Assembly: GCA_021826565.1 (NCBI GenBank)
Contig: JAKAZJ010000010.1
Coordinates: 1 to 13,424, forward strand
Source: Pseudomonadota bacterium
GTDB taxonomy: Bacteria > Pseudomonadota > Alphaproteobacteria > Acetobacterales > Acetobacteraceae
DNA: 13,424 nt
Reading direction: 5' to 3'
Shown here: piece after piece, positions 13,105 through 13,424 of the stretch
Layout: each line of letters opens with the position of its first letter
Numbering within the stretch: the first letter of the stretch is position 1
The notes under the pieces: model-generated
Databases searched by the model: none
What the model was told of the DNA's origin: nothing
What the model saw: the letters and a program-made list of their open reading frames with translations, nothing else
Program-made: the position numbers and the translations under genes

Positions 13105-13424
13105 CTACAGCAGACACAGCGCCGCAAGCTCGCGGCGCAGCGCCGGCGGCAGCGCGTCGGCGCCCCGGGCCGGCAGGTCGGCGGCCAGATCTTCCGGTGC
13201 TTCTGCCGCGGCCAGATAGCGCCAGCCCTGGAACGGCTTGATCGGCCGGGCGCGCAGCGGCACCACCACGGGATCCAGCAGCAGCCCGGCGCAGGCGCTG
13301 CCGTCTTCCCACTGATCCTCGATGATGTCGCGCAGCGCCTGGCGCGCCGCCAGCATCCCGCCGATGCCCCAGTAGATCGAGCCGCCTTCCAGCAGTTCGG
13401 CGGCGCGGCGGGGGGAATGGCGGG
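13105..13424 (-). CDS. DUF1489 family protein (5' part beyond window)
   Basis: The C-terminal 105 residues of a leftward gene whose start lies beyond the right edge. Recognisable stretches are RRAAELLEGGSIYWGIGG, ARQALRDIIEDQWEDGSACAGLLLDP, RPIKPFQGWRYL and the closing LPPALRRELAALCLL, which match the DUF1489 family, conserved in Alphaproteobacteria and of unknown function. The reading frame stays open to the window end, and the stop is TAG at 13105-13107. No membrane segment or known catalytic motif is visible in this part. It converges with the enolase-superfamily gene across 34 bases that hold a short GCCC-GAA-GGGC dyad but no convincing terminator. It gives the best taxonomic hint in the window. 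Confidence 0.85.
   Translation of the reverse strand, partial: RHSPRRAAELLEGGSIYWGIGGMLAARQALRDIIEDQWEDGSACAGLLLDPVVVPLRARPIKPFQGWRYLAAAEAPEDLAADLPARGADALPPALRRELAALCLL

Noticed and set aside
11754..13127. 457-codon minus-strand frame
   Set aside because: Antisense to the enolase-superfamily gene; Arg/Asp/His-rich shadow.

Overview
The window is a GC-rich stretch of a bacterial chromosome, most likely from an alphaproteobacterium and possibly from the Acetobacteraceae/Rhodospirillales. This rests on codon use (strong G/C at third positions), on the partial DUF1489 gene at the right edge (a family I know mainly from Alphaproteobacteria), and on the resemblance of several proteins to alphaproteobacterial ones. 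Twelve genes tile almost the whole window. No gap between genes exceeds about 190 bases, and I see no rRNA, tRNA, CRISPR array, insertion sequence or phage gene.

Region 1 (1-6718) looks like a divergent catabolic locus. Leftward runs a succinate-semialdehyde-type aldehyde dehydrogenase (gabD-like), a short-chain dehydrogenase and an amidase cut off by the left edge. Rightward runs a four-gene ABC importer: a Tat-exported solute-binding protein, an ATPase and two paralogous TauC/SsuC-type permeases. All three junctions in the importer operon are ATGA stop/start overlaps. The two arms share a 182-base intergenic region with a good sigma70-like promoter for the aldehyde dehydrogenase arm. The simplest joint reading is uptake of an amide-containing small molecule, hydrolysis by the amidase, oxidation of a hydroxyl by the SDR, and oxidation of a semialdehyde to an acid feeding the TCA cycle. 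The real substrate cannot be read from the sequence.

Region 2 (6738-7933, leftward) pairs a small conserved protein carrying a ParB/sulfiredoxin-like DGYHR motif with an aquaporin/glycerol-facilitator family channel whose second NPA box is NPV.

Region 3 (8057-9977, leftward) pairs a GT87 (DUF2029) membrane glycosyltransferase with a flavin reductase-like FMN protein. Divergent to it is an exported endonuclease/exonuclease/phosphatase-family protein (10063-10989).

Region 4 (11044-13070, rightward) holds a PPK2-family polyphosphate kinase, possibly translated from a leaderless mRNA, followed after 20 bases by an enolase-superfamily (mandelate racemase/muconate lactonizing) enzyme with Gln in place of the usual second catalytic Lys. 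The partial DUF1489 gene converges on it from the right edge.

I did not find a clearly new defence, mobile or RNA-based system. The points most worth a second look are the amidase/SDR/SSADH/ABC locus with its candidate operators, the ParB-like/aquaporin pair, the KxQ enolase-superfamily enzyme and the possible leaderless PPK2.
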